NCBI GenBank assembly: GCA_963710165.1
Contig: CAVPYZ010000005.1
Span: 164,594-228,593, forward strand
Reading direction: 5' to 3'
Origin: JACKIP01 sp963710165
Lineage (GTDB): Bacteria; Pseudomonadota; Alphaproteobacteria; Micavibrionales; Micavibrionaceae
Length of the DNA stretch: 64,000 bases
Shown here: positions 26,749-35,336 of the stretch, piece by piece
Position numbering within the stretch: position 1 is the stretch's first letter
How the letters are laid out: each line of letters begins with the position of its first letter
Position numbers and translations under genes: made by a program
Notes under the pieces: generated by a model
What the model was told of the DNA's origin: nothing
The model's input: only the letters and a program-made list of their open reading frames with translations
The model's database searches: none

Positions 26749-26788
26749 CGCCCTCGACGTGCCTTCTGTTTCATCTTAATATTTGTCT

Positions 26789-27541
26789 ATGGCTTTTTCC
26801 TATAAAGCATTTTCCGAATTTTACAGTGCCAAGCTAGGGGTTTTGGCACAGCGTTTTATTATGACGCGTATGACAGAAATCTGGCCCGATGTGCGTCATC
26901 ACAGCCTGTTAGCACTTGGGTATGCCCAGCCATATCTTGAAAATTACGCAGCGCAAGCGGAACGTACAGTCATTATGACACCAAATGCTGATGATGGTGT
27001 ACCATGGACGCTACAGGCGAAAAATGTTTTGTGCTATGCCAAGCCGACGTTACAACCATTTGGCTACGAAAGCTTTGATCGCATTCTGGCGATCCATTCA
27101 TTGGAATTTACCGAAAATTTATCGGAGGCGCTGCATGAATCGTGGCGTGTTTTAAAGCCCAACGGACGTATGATGATTATCGTTCCTAACCGGATGAGCA
27201 CATGGGCGCGTACCGATAATTGCCCGTTTGCCTATGGCGCGCCATTTACCGTTTCGCAAATTAAACATGCCTTGCATGAGAATAATTTTATGATCGAGCG
27301 ACAACGTAAGGGCTTATTTATTCCGCCTTTTGAGACGAATTTTATGCTTTCGCTCAGTCCGTTTTTTGAGGGGTTGGGCAGCTCGGTTTTCAAATCATTT
27401 GGCGGTGTTCATGTGATTGAAGTCAGTAAGAAAATCTATGCCCCGATTAAGCCGGATAAAGGCAGCGCGATTGCCGCCGCAAAGAAAATCCTTATCCCTG
27501 CAAAGCCTGTATCCTCGTCAAATTACGAAAAAAGGGACTAG
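26789..27541 (+). CDS. Class I SAM-dependent methyltransferase
   Basis: The 250-residue protein has a SAM methyltransferase fold: LLALGYAQPYLENY as an unusual motif I, FDRILAIHSLEFTENLSEAL, then ESWRVLKPNGRMMIIVPNR. The last segment is the post-motif typical of class I enzymes. Glycines in motif I are fewer than normal. Substrate is unknown. Its position after mutT and overlap with the convergent metA (4 bases) give no clue. The ATG at 26789 is the second in frame; the first (26783) is equally possible. Confidence 0.75.
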   Translation: MAFSYKAFSEFYSAKLGVLAQRFIMTRMTEIWPDVRHHSLLALGYAQPYLENYAAQAERTVIMTPNADDGVPWTLQAKNVLCYAKPTLQPFGYESFDRILAIHSLEFTENLSEALHESWRVLKPNGRMMIIVPNRMSTWARTDNCPFAYGAPFTVSQIKHALHENNFMIERQRKGLFIPPFETNFMLSLSPFFEGLGSSVFKSFGGVHVIEVSKKIYAPIKPDKGSAIAAAKKILIPAKPVSSSNYEKRD

Positions 27542-28608
27542 TCTTTTCTCCACCCAAACGGGTCTTCGGGATTAACGCCGTCCATGAACTGTTTTTTACG
27601 ATCAACATTGGTAACCTGATAAATCGCACCGACCCAATTACCGATCATAGCGCGCGCGCTGTCACGCCACGTACAATCAAGTAGCGGCTCAAGATCTTTT
27701 TCAGGGAAGGTATCAAGTGATGAAATAGCGCCTGATGTCACATCTTGTTCAAATCGCGTCAAAACTGCTTTGACCTCTTCATTAAAATAACGCTCTAGCA
27801 GAGGCGGATAATCGTCACGCTCACCTTCTATATAGCGTGCAATTTCGCGGCGGTATTCTTTCAACAGCGAATGAATATCATATTCGGGATGTGCCTGCAT
27901 ACAGATCAGGCGAAATCCATCGGGGCTGACCGCCACATGTACGCCTGCTTCTTCGCTCTCAACCAGAATTTTCAATCCTGCCTGTTCGAATTGCGCTCTG
28001 GATAAATCGGAATAGCGGGAGTGGGGCGCATCAAAAACGGTGTTCATACTGCGACATAGCGGATGGGCACGGTCAAGAACACGATGACTAAAAACGCCCC
28101 AGCGTTTAGTTTCGCGCATCGCCGGTGTGGCGCCATATAATTTACGCACTGCGGCGTGGGATGCCAGACAGGAACAAATCGTTGAGGTGACATTCTCACT
28201 CGCCCATTCCAGAACATCATAAAGCGGTTCCCAAAACTCCTCTTCATTCAGATAGGGGTTTGTCTCTTCATTTGCACCGGTAACAATCAAGGCGTCTAGC
28301 CCGTCTTCCTTGATCTGATCCCATGATTCATAAAAGCGGTTAATGTGTTCCTTTGCCGCGCCGCCGCGTTTAAACGTATCAACGGTAAAGGGATGCATAT
28401 GAAACTGGGCAATCTTGTTACTCTCCCCGATTAATCTGAAAAACTGGCGTTCCGTTGCTTCTAAGGCGGCGTCGGGCATCATATTTAAAAACCCGATATG
28501 AAGCTCGCGAATATCCTGTTGATATGCACGATCAGGGGGCAAGACAACGCGTCCTTCATTAAGGAGGCGATGAAAGGTCGGCAGATCATTATGGGCGATG
28601 AGGGGCAT
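27538..28608 (-). CDS. metA: Homoserine O-acyltransferase (MetA family)
   Basis: MetA activates homoserine with succinyl- or acetyl-CoA for methionine synthesis. The 356-residue protein shows ELHIGFLNMMPDAALEATERQFFRL, VTGANEE, TSTICSCLASHAA (nucleophile Cys147 by alignment to TLYVCWAVQAA of the E. coli enzyme), APHSRYSDL and the catalytic HPEYD. Its extended C-terminus is longer than in E. coli. Acetyl or succinyl preference cannot be read reliably. I take the ATG at 28608 for alignment with the family; a TTG at 28644 is in frame. Confidence 0.9.
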   Translation of the reverse strand: MPLIAHNDLPTFHRLLNEGRVVLPPDRAYQQDIRELHIGFLNMMPDAALEATERQFFRLIGESNKIAQFHMHPFTVDTFKRGGAAKEHINRFYESWDQIKEDGLDALIVTGANEETNPYLNEEEFWEPLYDVLEWASENVTSTICSCLASHAAVRKLYGATPAMRETKRWGVFSHRVLDRAHPLCRSMNTVFDAPHSRYSDLSRAQFEQAGLKILVESEEAGVHVAVSPDGFRLICMQAHPEYDIHSLLKEYRREIARYIEGERDDYPPLLERYFNEEVKAVLTRFEQDVTSGAISSLDTFPEKDLEPLLDCTWRDSARAMIGNWVGAIYQVTNVDRKKQFMDGVNPEDPFGWRKD

Positions 28609-28674
28609 CTTCAAGTTATAAGTTTTTCTTGCGGCAAAAGTCAAAGTCTGTTTAATTTATCTCTATGTTGAAAC

Positions 28675-28750
28675 CACGCACATGTTTTGTAGCTTACTAT
28701 CTTTACGCCCCTTACGCGTAGTGGCGTGACATATCCTATTCCCATTCCAA
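28675..28750 (-). promoter_or_regulatory. Possible structured leader of metA
   Basis: On the minus strand, about 100-130 bases before metA, a 5-bp stem (ACGCC with GGCGT) encloses a 13-base loop. An A-rich stretch and AGCTACAAAA follow. The position and the GCG...AGCTA(C)AAAA ending recall short SAM-binding riboswitches often found before metA in this class, but the key UGAUUU-like core is not visible. Low confidence. Confidence 0.25.
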
Positions 28751-28839
28751 ATTTTTGTTTTTTAATTATGTCTGCATCCGCAGGTATAATTTATAGTTAT
28801 AATGCGACCCATCGGGGTCATTAGTAGAAAGTATGTAAG

Positions 28840-29748
28840 ATGTTTGAAAAAGTAACAATTATCGGCTTTGGTCTGATTGGATCATCCTTTGCACAAGCGA
28901 TAAAAAGGCAAGGTCAGGTCAAACAGATTGTCGCCGCCGATAAATCAGAGGAGGTCTGCCGCCTAGTCCTTGAACACGAATTGGCCGATCATGCGACGAT
29001 AAATCTGGAAGAAGCGGTTACAGACGCCGATATTGTGGTGCTTGCCGTTCCGGTCGGTTCAATGGGGGAGATGGTCAAAGCCATTGCGCCTTTTTTGAAA
29101 GAGGGCGCGGTATTAACCGATACAGGTTCTGTCAAAGGCTCGGTCGCCATCGCGGTCAAGCCGCATTTGCCCGAAAATATTTCCTTTGTTCCGGCGCACC
29201 CGATTGCTGGATCTGAATTTTCCGGCCCGTTGGCAGGATTTCCGGAATTATTCGAAGGGCGCTGGGTCATTTTAACACCGCTGGATGAAACGCCGTTGCG
29301 CGCGGTTGAAAAAGTGACTGCCTTGTGGGAAATGACAGGCGCGAATATAGATATTATGTCGCCTTCGCATCACGATCTGGTTTTGGGTATCACCTCCCAC
29401 TTGCCGCATTTGATTGCCTATACCATTGTTGATACGGCAACCAATCTGGAAGATGATATAAAATCGGAAGTAATTAAATATTCCGCATCGGGATTTCGGG
29501 ATTTTACACGGATTGCCGCCTCTGACCCGACCATGTGGCGGGATATTTTTCTGAATAATAAAGATGCTGTTCTGGAAGTATTGCAAAGATTTACCGAAGA
29601 TTTAACCGCCCTGCAACGTGCGATCAGATACGCGGACGGGGAATATCTTTATCAAACGTTTGAACGCACGCGCAGCGTCCGAAAAGCCATTATTGACGCG
29701 AGGCAGGCGGATTATCCGGACGCACCCAACCCGAAAAAGGCTGCCTAG
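28840..29748 (+). CDS. tyrC: Prephenate/arogenate (cyclohexadienyl) dehydrogenase
   Basis: The 302-residue enzyme of tyrosine synthesis oxidatively decarboxylates prephenate or arogenate with NAD(P). It has a Rossmann motif GFGLIGSSFAQAI near the N-terminus. VVLAVPVGSM, DTGSVKGS, FVPAHPIAGSEFSGP and SHLPHLIAYTIVD carry the catalytic His region. No chorismate mutase or ACT domain is attached. The symbol tyrC is used in several alphaproteobacteria; tyrA would do as well. Its 3' end overlaps the convergent DUF2125 gene by 59 bases. Confidence 0.92.
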   Translation: MFEKVTIIGFGLIGSSFAQAIKRQGQVKQIVAADKSEEVCRLVLEHELADHATINLEEAVTDADIVVLAVPVGSMGEMVKAIAPFLKEGAVLTDTGSVKGSVAIAVKPHLPENISFVPAHPIAGSEFSGPLAGFPELFEGRWVILTPLDETPLRAVEKVTALWEMTGANIDIMSPSHHDLVLGITSHLPHLIAYTIVDTATNLEDDIKSEVIKYSASGFRDFTRIAASDPTMWRDIFLNNKDAVLEVLQRFTEDLTALQRAIRYADGEYLYQTFERTRSVRKAIIDARQADYPDAPNPKKAA

Positions 29749-30511
29749 CGCCGTCGGGTCTGGGCCAGTGGATAATCGGTAACGCACCCAGGCGGATCAT
29801 ATTCAAATAGAACGCGTTATTCTGCAGACGAAAGGGCAGAATAACCGCGCCGTTTGATTTATCTATTGCATTCAGAAAAGTCAGAAGCATAAGCTTTTTG
29901 CTACTTGATAAACCGATTTCCTCGGCAATAATTGTGACGAAGAAATTATGATTGGTTACGCCTAGACGCGCCTCCCCCTCCGGCTGTAAATCATCATTCA
30001 GGCGGATTTCTGTATCTGCAAAAATACTGGCATCTGTCCATTGCAGGCTGAGGGACGGAATTTTTAAGTGGGCATTGCCTTCTGCTTGCCAGATTTTGAG
30101 ATAGGGATAGGTAAATTCAGGGGGGGTGCCTGTCGGAACCTCAAATGTCATTGCGGCTTGTTCCAGTTTTTTTAAATGTTCGGGCAGGCCGCGTGATTGT
30201 ATTGTCATGCCAAGCGGTGCCAGAACCGTAATCTCTTGCCCCTCAAGAGGAATGCCGGAGATCTCAAGTTTTGGAATATTTACATTACCTGCGGGTGTGC
30301 GGATGTCACCAGTATAAACCAGATGATACACCCCCGGAAAGCCGTGAGCGGGGCTGATAATACCATCGAAATAAACCCCCTGATCTTTTTGATCTTCGAT
30401 AAAACCTGCGACTTCGCGGTCGATGACACGCGCAAAATAATACCAACCTGCCGTATAAGCACTGCCAAGGATGATCAGAAACAGCGTGAGAAAGAGGAAG
30501 ATTTTTTTCAT
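29690..30511 (-). CDS. DUF2125 periplasmic/membrane-anchored protein
   Basis: The 273-residue protein has an N-terminal hydrophobic anchor (residues 4-25) and a long beta-rich domain. The family features are YFDGIISPAHGFPGVYHLVYTG, LEGQEITVLAPLGMTIQSRG, LQWTDASIFADTEIRLN and the end PIIHWPRPDGARQP. DUF2125 is confined mainly to alphaproteobacteria and its role is unknown; a link to the envelope is suggested by the neighbouring plsC. It overlaps plsC by 4 bases and ends inside the 3' region of the TyrA-family gene. Confidence 0.85.
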   Translation of the reverse strand: MKKIFLFLTLFLIILGSAYTAGWYYFARVIDREVAGFIEDQKDQGVYFDGIISPAHGFPGVYHLVYTGDIRTPAGNVNIPKLEISGIPLEGQEITVLAPLGMTIQSRGLPEHLKKLEQAAMTFEVPTGTPPEFTYPYLKIWQAEGNAHLKIPSLSLQWTDASIFADTEIRLNDDLQPEGEARLGVTNHNFFVTIIAEEIGLSSSKKLMLLTFLNAIDKSNGAVILPFRLQNNAFYLNMIRLGALPIIHWPRPDGARQPFSGWVRPDNPPASRQ

Positions 30512-31230
30512 TGAGATAACAGCTTTTTGCTTTCTTTTTCGATGTGTTCTTCAAGCTGTTGAATAACATCTTCTGGCTTACGATCATCGGCTATAACAGG
30601 GGGTAAAAATTCAAATATCACGGTTCCTGACTGCTTGACCCACGAATTACGTGGCCAGAATTTCCCCGTATTGGTTACCATGGGAATAATAGGTAGACCC
30701 GTGGCCTCTTGCATGCGGGCAATGCCGATTTTATATGGTTTTTCTTTTGTATCCTGATCAATACGCACGCGGGTTCCTTGCGGAAAAATAATAATGGGTC
30801 GTCCCTGTGTCATGATCCGTTTTGCACCATCAATGATCTGTTTTGATGCTTTCTTACCGTTCTTTCGGTCAATCGCAATCGGGTTTGTACGCGCCAGAAA
30901 CCAGCCCCAGACAGGAATATAGAGAAGCTCTTTCTTAAGGATAATGGCTGGGTCATCGAAAATGAAATGAAGCTTTAATGTCTCATATGTTGATTGATGC
31001 TTTGCCGCAACCAGATAGCTTCCCTCTTTCGGCAAATGCTGTGCGCCGCGTACTTCATAATCCAACCCTAGGATATTTTTTTCCAGAAAATAGATCACTT
31101 TTAGGTGAAAAACGGCAATCCACATGGCGACAGGGCGCGGAAATATGACGGCGGGCACGAACAAAATACACATCAAACCAACAACGCCGTAAAAGCACAT
31201 ATTAAAAAGAACGGAGCGGATATAGATCAT
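30508..31230 (-). CDS. plsC: 1-acyl-sn-glycerol-3-phosphate acyltransferase
   Basis: PlsC adds the second acyl chain to make phosphatidic acid at the inner membrane. The 240-residue protein has two N-terminal hydrophobic segments. The acyltransferase motif is AAKHQSTYET, where the usual HxxxxD is HxxxxE. IPVWGWFLARTNPIAIDR, FPQGTRVRID (motif III, with Q in place of the more common E) and LPIIPMVTNTG follow. The Asp-to-Glu change in the HX4D box is conservative. It sits in the ftsEX-YdcF-plsC-DUF2125 run and overlaps both neighbours by 4 bases. Confidence 0.87.
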   Translation of the reverse strand: MIYIRSVLFNMCFYGVVGLMCILFVPAVIFPRPVAMWIAVFHLKVIYFLEKNILGLDYEVRGAQHLPKEGSYLVAAKHQSTYETLKLHFIFDDPAIILKKELLYIPVWGWFLARTNPIAIDRKNGKKASKQIIDGAKRIMTQGRPIIIFPQGTRVRIDQDTKEKPYKIGIARMQEATGLPIIPMVTNTGKFWPRNSWVKQSGTVIFEFLPPVIADDRKPEDVIQQLEEHIEKESKKLLSQ

Positions 31231-31808
31231 GATAATGGCGCGAAAGCGTTCCTTAAGTACGTGAGAACAGTTTTATGATATTCATTCACAAGCAGTTTAA
31301 TAAATTGCCATGTCGAGCGATCTTCCTTTTCTGCGTGAAGCGGATGAGGATAGATTTTCACCTCAGGCACAGTAAAGGAAAATTCCATCTGCGCGCGCGG
31401 CATATGATAGTCGGATGTCACGAGGAAGACGCTGTTGATATTATTTTGCTGAATCCATTCGGCGCTTTCCGTGGCATTGCCCCACGTATTTGTGGCGGCA
31501 TATCCCAGATCAACACAACAATCAGGCAGGGGCACACCGTCCCAGCGTTCTTTCAGCATATCAATCGTCACGTCCTTATGAACGCCGGAAATAAATAATT
31601 GCGGGGCGCGTTTTGTTGCGAACAGGTAAAATCCTTCTTCGATCCGTCCCTTATCACCGGTCAGGACGATAATGGCATCGGCTCTTGGAACTTTGGTGGT
31701 GCTTTGTTCGGTCGTGACGGTTTCTGTAGAGAACCACAAAAGCCCCGCGCACCATAATGTAAGAAATGTCATGCTGATAAAAAGGAGTATATAGGAAAGT
31801 TTTTTCAT
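31227..31808 (-). CDS. YdcF/ElyC family envelope protein (DUF218)
   Basis: The 193-residue protein has one N-terminal membrane segment (5-27). A DUF218 domain follows: ADAIIVLTGDKGRIEEGFYLF, LFISGVHKD, NTWGNATESAEWI and FLVTSDYHMPRAQMEF, which is the family signature. ElyC and SanA, the better-known relatives, affect peptidoglycan and envelope permeability. An AGAGG site precedes the ATG. It overlaps plsC by 4 bases and follows ftsX by 13. Confidence 0.88.
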   Translation of the reverse strand: MKKLSYILLFISMTFLTLWCAGLLWFSTETVTTEQSTTKVPRADAIIVLTGDKGRIEEGFYLFATKRAPQLFISGVHKDVTIDMLKERWDGVPLPDCCVDLGYAATNTWGNATESAEWIQQNNINSVFLVTSDYHMPRAQMEFSFTVPEVKIYPHPLHAEKEDRSTWQFIKLLVNEYHKTVLTYLRNAFAPLS

Positions 31809-31821
31809 GTCGTCCTCTTTC

Positions 31822-32790
31822 TTACAGCATCTTTTGCAGTCGATGCAAGACCGCCCAGCGTGTTGTCATAACACACAACATAATGATAAGAGAAGGAACA
31901 ACCAAAAAGCACAGCCAGAACATGGGCGTTGGTGTGAAAGTCGGCAAAAGGGTATCTTCACTTCCTGATAAAAACAGTCCCAATCCGTAAATAAACACGG
32001 CGCATATAAATAAGCCAACCAGTGCGCCTTGCAGGGAAATAATAAAAGCGTGACGCTGGAATTGACGGGCGATGTAATTATCCCCCGCACCCATCAGGTG
32101 AAGTAATTCAACGCTTTCCTTATGCTCTGCCATACGGGATTGCATGGCGCCCGCCACGGCCAAAATCCCCGCCGCGCTGATCACCACGGTAATTAAAACC
32201 GCGACCAGTCGCAATGTGCCTGTCAAACGCAGAAGCTCCTCTAGCCAGCTTTCATGTTTATCCAGACGGGCGAGGGGCGTGACCTCTTCTATCTGCATAC
32301 GAATATCATGGGCAGTGCGGTTGCCTGTTTCTTTCATATCGAGTGAGATAAGGACTGGGATGGGCATGAAAATTTCGCTGTCTGATGTCTGGCTGTTATC
32401 CATATCAGGTTGCATATCGAACCAGGGTGACAGCATTTCTGTGATCTTTTCCTCGGATAACAATTCCGCGCTTTTTACCGCATGAAATGTTGTTAGCACA
32501 TCGAGAAGATCAGCAGAAAAACTGTCGATGTTTTCCTTCGTCAGCGGTTCGCCGTTTTCATCTATAACAGGCAGCTCAACTGTCCAGCGACCTTCCAGTC
32601 CGGTTTGCCAATTTGCTGCAAAGTCTTTCAAAATATAAGCCGAGCTGACCGATAACAGCATCAAAAAGACCATTAAGCCCGTCAGAACGGTCAGGAATAA
32701 GCGCCCCGAACCTTTATCAAGAGGAATATCGTAGGTGTGTTTTTCGGAAACACCAAGCGGGCGATCTTTACGTTTAAATTTGCGGATCAT
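31822..32790 (-). CDS. ftsX: Cell division protein FtsX
   Basis: FtsX is the membrane partner of FtsE and controls peptidoglycan hydrolases at the division site. The 322-residue protein has a cytosolic N-tail, a first membrane segment (about 32-55), a periplasmic domain (60-190) and three more segments (about 200-225, 252-275, 295-312). The LHLMGAGDNYIARQFQRHAF stretch is the FtsX/MacB signature. Its ATG shares one base with the ftsE stop (TAATG), so the two are translationally coupled. Confidence 0.93.
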   Translation of the reverse strand: MIRKFKRKDRPLGVSEKHTYDIPLDKGSGRLFLTVLTGLMVFLMLLSVSSAYILKDFAANWQTGLEGRWTVELPVIDENGEPLTKENIDSFSADLLDVLTTFHAVKSAELLSEEKITEMLSPWFDMQPDMDNSQTSDSEIFMPIPVLISLDMKETGNRTAHDIRMQIEEVTPLARLDKHESWLEELLRLTGTLRLVAVLITVVISAAGILAVAGAMQSRMAEHKESVELLHLMGAGDNYIARQFQRHAFIISLQGALVGLFICAVFIYGLGLFLSGSEDTLLPTFTPTPMFWLCFLVVPSLIIMLCVMTTRWAVLHRLQKML

Positions 32791-33491
32791 TACAGCACCT
32801 CATCCACAATTTTTTCAGACGGGCTGATACGTTGTCGTTTAATCTCGACCTCGCCTTCATGTAACATAATTCGCGGGTGATTGAACTTCTCTATAATCTG
32901 TTCATTGTGAGTTGCAATCACGATGGTTGTGCCCGTTTTATTCAACTGTTCGAACAAGATCATCAATTTATAACCGATCTCATCATCCAGATTACCTGTT
33001 GGCTCATCGGCAAGAAGCAAGCGCGGCTTTGTGACAACGGCGCGCGCGATCGCTATACGTTGTTGTTGACCACCGGAAAGTGTATGGGGCAGGCGTTTCA
33101 TATGATCGCCCAGACCAACCCATGTCAGCAACTCCTCTACATTTTTACGAATATCTTTTTCTTTACGCCCTTGAATACGTAGGGGCAGGGCCACATTATC
33201 AAAAGCAGAGAGATGCTGAAGCAAACGGAAATCCTGAAACACGACGCCGATTTTCTGACGCAGAAGTGATTTTTCATGACGATCAAGATCGTTGGTATTT
33301 TGCCCAAACATAAAAATCTGTCCGCGAGTTGGGCGTATTCCCAAATATAATAACCGCATGAGAGAGGTTTTCCCCGCACCGCTGGGGCCGGATAGAAAAT
33401 GAAATGACCCCGGATCAAGGGTAAAGTGAACATCACTCAACACTTCCGGCCCCACACCGTATCTAAGCCCTGCATTTTCGAATTTAATCAC
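32790..33491 (-). CDS. ftsE: Cell division ATP-binding protein FtsE
   Basis: FtsE powers FtsX at the divisome. The 233-residue ABC ATPase has Walker A GPSGAGKTSL, the Q-loop VFQDFRLL, signature LSGGQQQR, Walker B LLLADEPTGNLD and H-loop ATHNE. Length and motifs are standard. It is the second gene of a run that begins with the secreted repeat protein at 33499-34230 and continues to ftsX. No promoter sequence is evident between it and the upstream gene, only 7 bases away. Confidence 0.95.
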   Translation of the reverse strand: MIKFENAGLRYGVGPEVLSDVHFTLDPGSFHFLSGPSGAGKTSLMRLLYLGIRPTRGQIFMFGQNTNDLDRHEKSLLRQKIGVVFQDFRLLQHLSAFDNVALPLRIQGRKEKDIRKNVEELLTWVGLGDHMKRLPHTLSGGQQQRIAIARAVVTKPRLLLADEPTGNLDDEIGYKLMILFEQLNKTGTTIVIATHNEQIIEKFNHPRIMLHEGEVEIKRQRISPSEKIVDEVL

Positions 33492-33498
33492 GAAGTGT

Positions 33499-34230
33499 CT
33501 ACTTTCCTGCGCGTTCTTTTGATTGACGTTGCGTGTCCAGAATAAACTGAATCGCCTCGACTGTTATAACCGGATTTGTAATATAGAGCGTCGTATTGAA
33601 CGCGTCTTGATATTTTTCACTTTCGGCAAAGATTTTTGATACATTTTTATAGGCCTTGTTTTTGAAAGGTATACTCTCAATTGCGGCAATGCTTTGCATG
33701 GCAAGGTCGTACTTGCCCTTCTCGGCTTGTATCTCTGCGGTTTCGCCATAGGCCTTATGACGTAACGCTTCATTTTTCATTTCGGAGGCTGTTTGGATGG
33801 CGCCTGCATCATCTTCGGCAAAGGCTTGCGCCATAGCAATATAGGTCAAGGCAATACCATAGGATGGCGGATCGGTTATTTTTTCTGCTTCGGTACGTAA
33901 CAACATAAATAAATTTTCGGGAACACGACCAGCCATTGCCGCCTCCATTCCGATACCGCGAATGGTCAATGCTTTGGTATCCGGACTTTGAATTTTACTG
34001 ATGAGAGGGAGCGCATCTGTGGCACGTCCGCTTGCCGCCATTGTTTTTGCAACCTCGCGGTATGTCTGGTCTTTCCAGCGGCGATCGTCGATTTCCTCGG
34101 CTAATGATAAAATATGATCAGTCAGGCACGTCTGATTTTTTGCATTGCACGGTGTTTCTTGCGCTTGTGCCATGCCGGAAAAAACGACTATTACCAGTGA
34201 TAGAAAAAGGGGATAAGCGCATTTAACCAT
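33499..34230 (-). CDS. Secreted helical-repeat protein
   Basis: The 243-residue protein has a signal peptide (to GMAQAQ, residue 23-24). A set of repeats of 30-35 residues follows, with the pattern ALxxIxxIxxxxxKAxAxxxIA (for example ATDALPLISKIQSPDTKAL and DLAMQSIAAIESIPFKNKAY). They look like TPR- or HEAT-like helical hairpins for protein binding in the periplasm. I cannot name the family. Position just before ftsE, with 7 bases between, suggests a link to envelope or division, by context only. Confidence 0.7.
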   Translation of the reverse strand: MVKCAYPLFLSLVIVVFSGMAQAQETPCNAKNQTCLTDHILSLAEEIDDRRWKDQTYREVAKTMAASGRATDALPLISKIQSPDTKALTIRGIGMEAAMAGRVPENLFMLLRTEAEKITDPPSYGIALTYIAMAQAFAEDDAGAIQTASEMKNEALRHKAYGETAEIQAEKGKYDLAMQSIAAIESIPFKNKAYKNVSKIFAESEKYQDAFNTTLYITNPVITVEAIQFILDTQRQSKERAGK

Positions 34231-34372
34231 TTCAAATTCCGTTTCTGTCTTGTTTTGTCGCTTTGCCGCGAATAAGTCTCATGTTAAAACAAAATATAGT
34301 ATGTGAAAAACGACTTATAATGTTTTTTGTCTCAATACATATTTATTTTATAGAGTATATGGTTCTAAAGTC

Positions 34373-35143
34373 ATGATTGTCACTTGTCCGAATTGCGAAA
34401 CCCGCTTTGAAGTCGACCCCGAAAAACTGGGGGAAGAAGGCCGTAAAGTGCGTTGCGGCGAATGCTCATCTGTGTGGTTACAACCCAGAGAAGAAGAGAG
34501 TGACGACGACGAGTTATATGAAGATGACGTTTTAAACGAAGATGATGATATTGAAGATGAAAGTGAAGACATCGCCTTCATCGATATGGTTGAAAATGAC
34601 GATGAACCTGCTTCAGCCCCCGCCATAGATATAATACAAGGCCAGCCATCGTCGACTCCGTCTTCGTCAGATAGAAAAGGTCACACAGGGGGGCGCATAG
34701 CGGCGGGAATATTATTCATCTTTGTTTTGGCGGGATTATGGATGTTAAAGCCGACTATCACGCAAGCATGGCCCGCCATGCATTCTGTTTACGGAATATT
34801 CGGTAACGCAGAAACAGTTCTCAGCAATAATGATATTTCTTTTGAGCGTTTTGACGTTTTGCAAAGTGGTCAGGTTTTAGAAATTAACGGCATGATTTAT
34901 AATCTGAAAGATGAGGCAATTACCCTACCGCCGCTCAAAATTTCAATGAAAAACAAAGCGGGGGATGTTTTGGAAAGCAAAATAATCACTTTGCCCCAGC
35001 CCGTGATTGAGCAAGAAGCAACAAAAGAGTTCAGCCGTATGATTGACTTAATAACAGATCAAAGCGTAACGTCGATTGAGATACGCCCTGTCACATTTTA
35101 TGATCATGACATGACAGAAGTCCACGCGGACGGCGCACCTTAA
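34373..35143 (+). CDS. Zinc-ribbon membrane protein (MJ0042-type finger)
   Basis: The 256-residue protein starts with a zinc ribbon (CPNCETRFEVDPEKL then VRCGECSSVW, four Cys). A very acidic stretch (residues 42-82) follows, then one transmembrane segment (about 104-124) and a periplasmic domain of the DUF3426-like type (ISFERFDVLQSGQVLEINGMI, LPPLKISMKNKAGDV). Such genes often lie beside ftsE-ftsX in alphaproteobacteria. Function is unknown. Its stop overlaps the stop of the convergent small lipoprotein gene by 4 bases. Confidence 0.82.
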   Translation: MIVTCPNCETRFEVDPEKLGEEGRKVRCGECSSVWLQPREEESDDDELYEDDVLNEDDDIEDESEDIAFIDMVENDDEPASAPAIDIIQGQPSSTPSSSDRKGHTGGRIAAGILFIFVLAGLWMLKPTITQAWPAMHSVYGIFGNAETVLSNNDISFERFDVLQSGQVLEINGMIYNLKDEAITLPPLKISMKNKAGDVLESKIITLPQPVIEQEATKEFSRMIDLITDQSVTSIEIRPVTFYDHDMTEVHADGAP

Positions 35144-35286
35144 TCAATTGTATCATCTGCAGGATATGTTTTCGGAAACATATTTTCGTTCCCCGATGGC
35201 GGTGTCAGGCTATCCGGTTTAATTCCACACGCATTCAAACCAGTTGTGGCAATAAGGATAAATAAAATAATTTTTAAATGTTCCAA
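35140..35286 (-). CDS. Small LptM-like lipoprotein
   Basis: A 48-residue frame encodes a short lipoprotein. It has a hydrophobic signal, a lipobox-like LNAC with Cys20, then GIKPDSLTPPSG and FPKTYPAD. The C-G-x-K-x-x-L-x-x-P start and the proline-tyrosine end are typical of the small lipoproteins (LptM, formerly YifL) that help assemble the LPS transporter LptDE. In alphaproteobacteria such a gene is usual near TlpA, argH and lysA; here the TlpA gene lies divergently just upstream. The only possible start is a TTG at 35286, with AGAAAG about 12 bases before it. The short length is normal for the family. Confidence 0.72.
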   Translation of the reverse strand: MEHLKIILFILIATTGLNACGIKPDSLTPPSGNENMFPKTYPADDTID

Positions 35287-35336
35287 AACATACTATCTTT
35301 CTGTTTAAGAATAGAATTTAAAACGCATTGGTGCGA

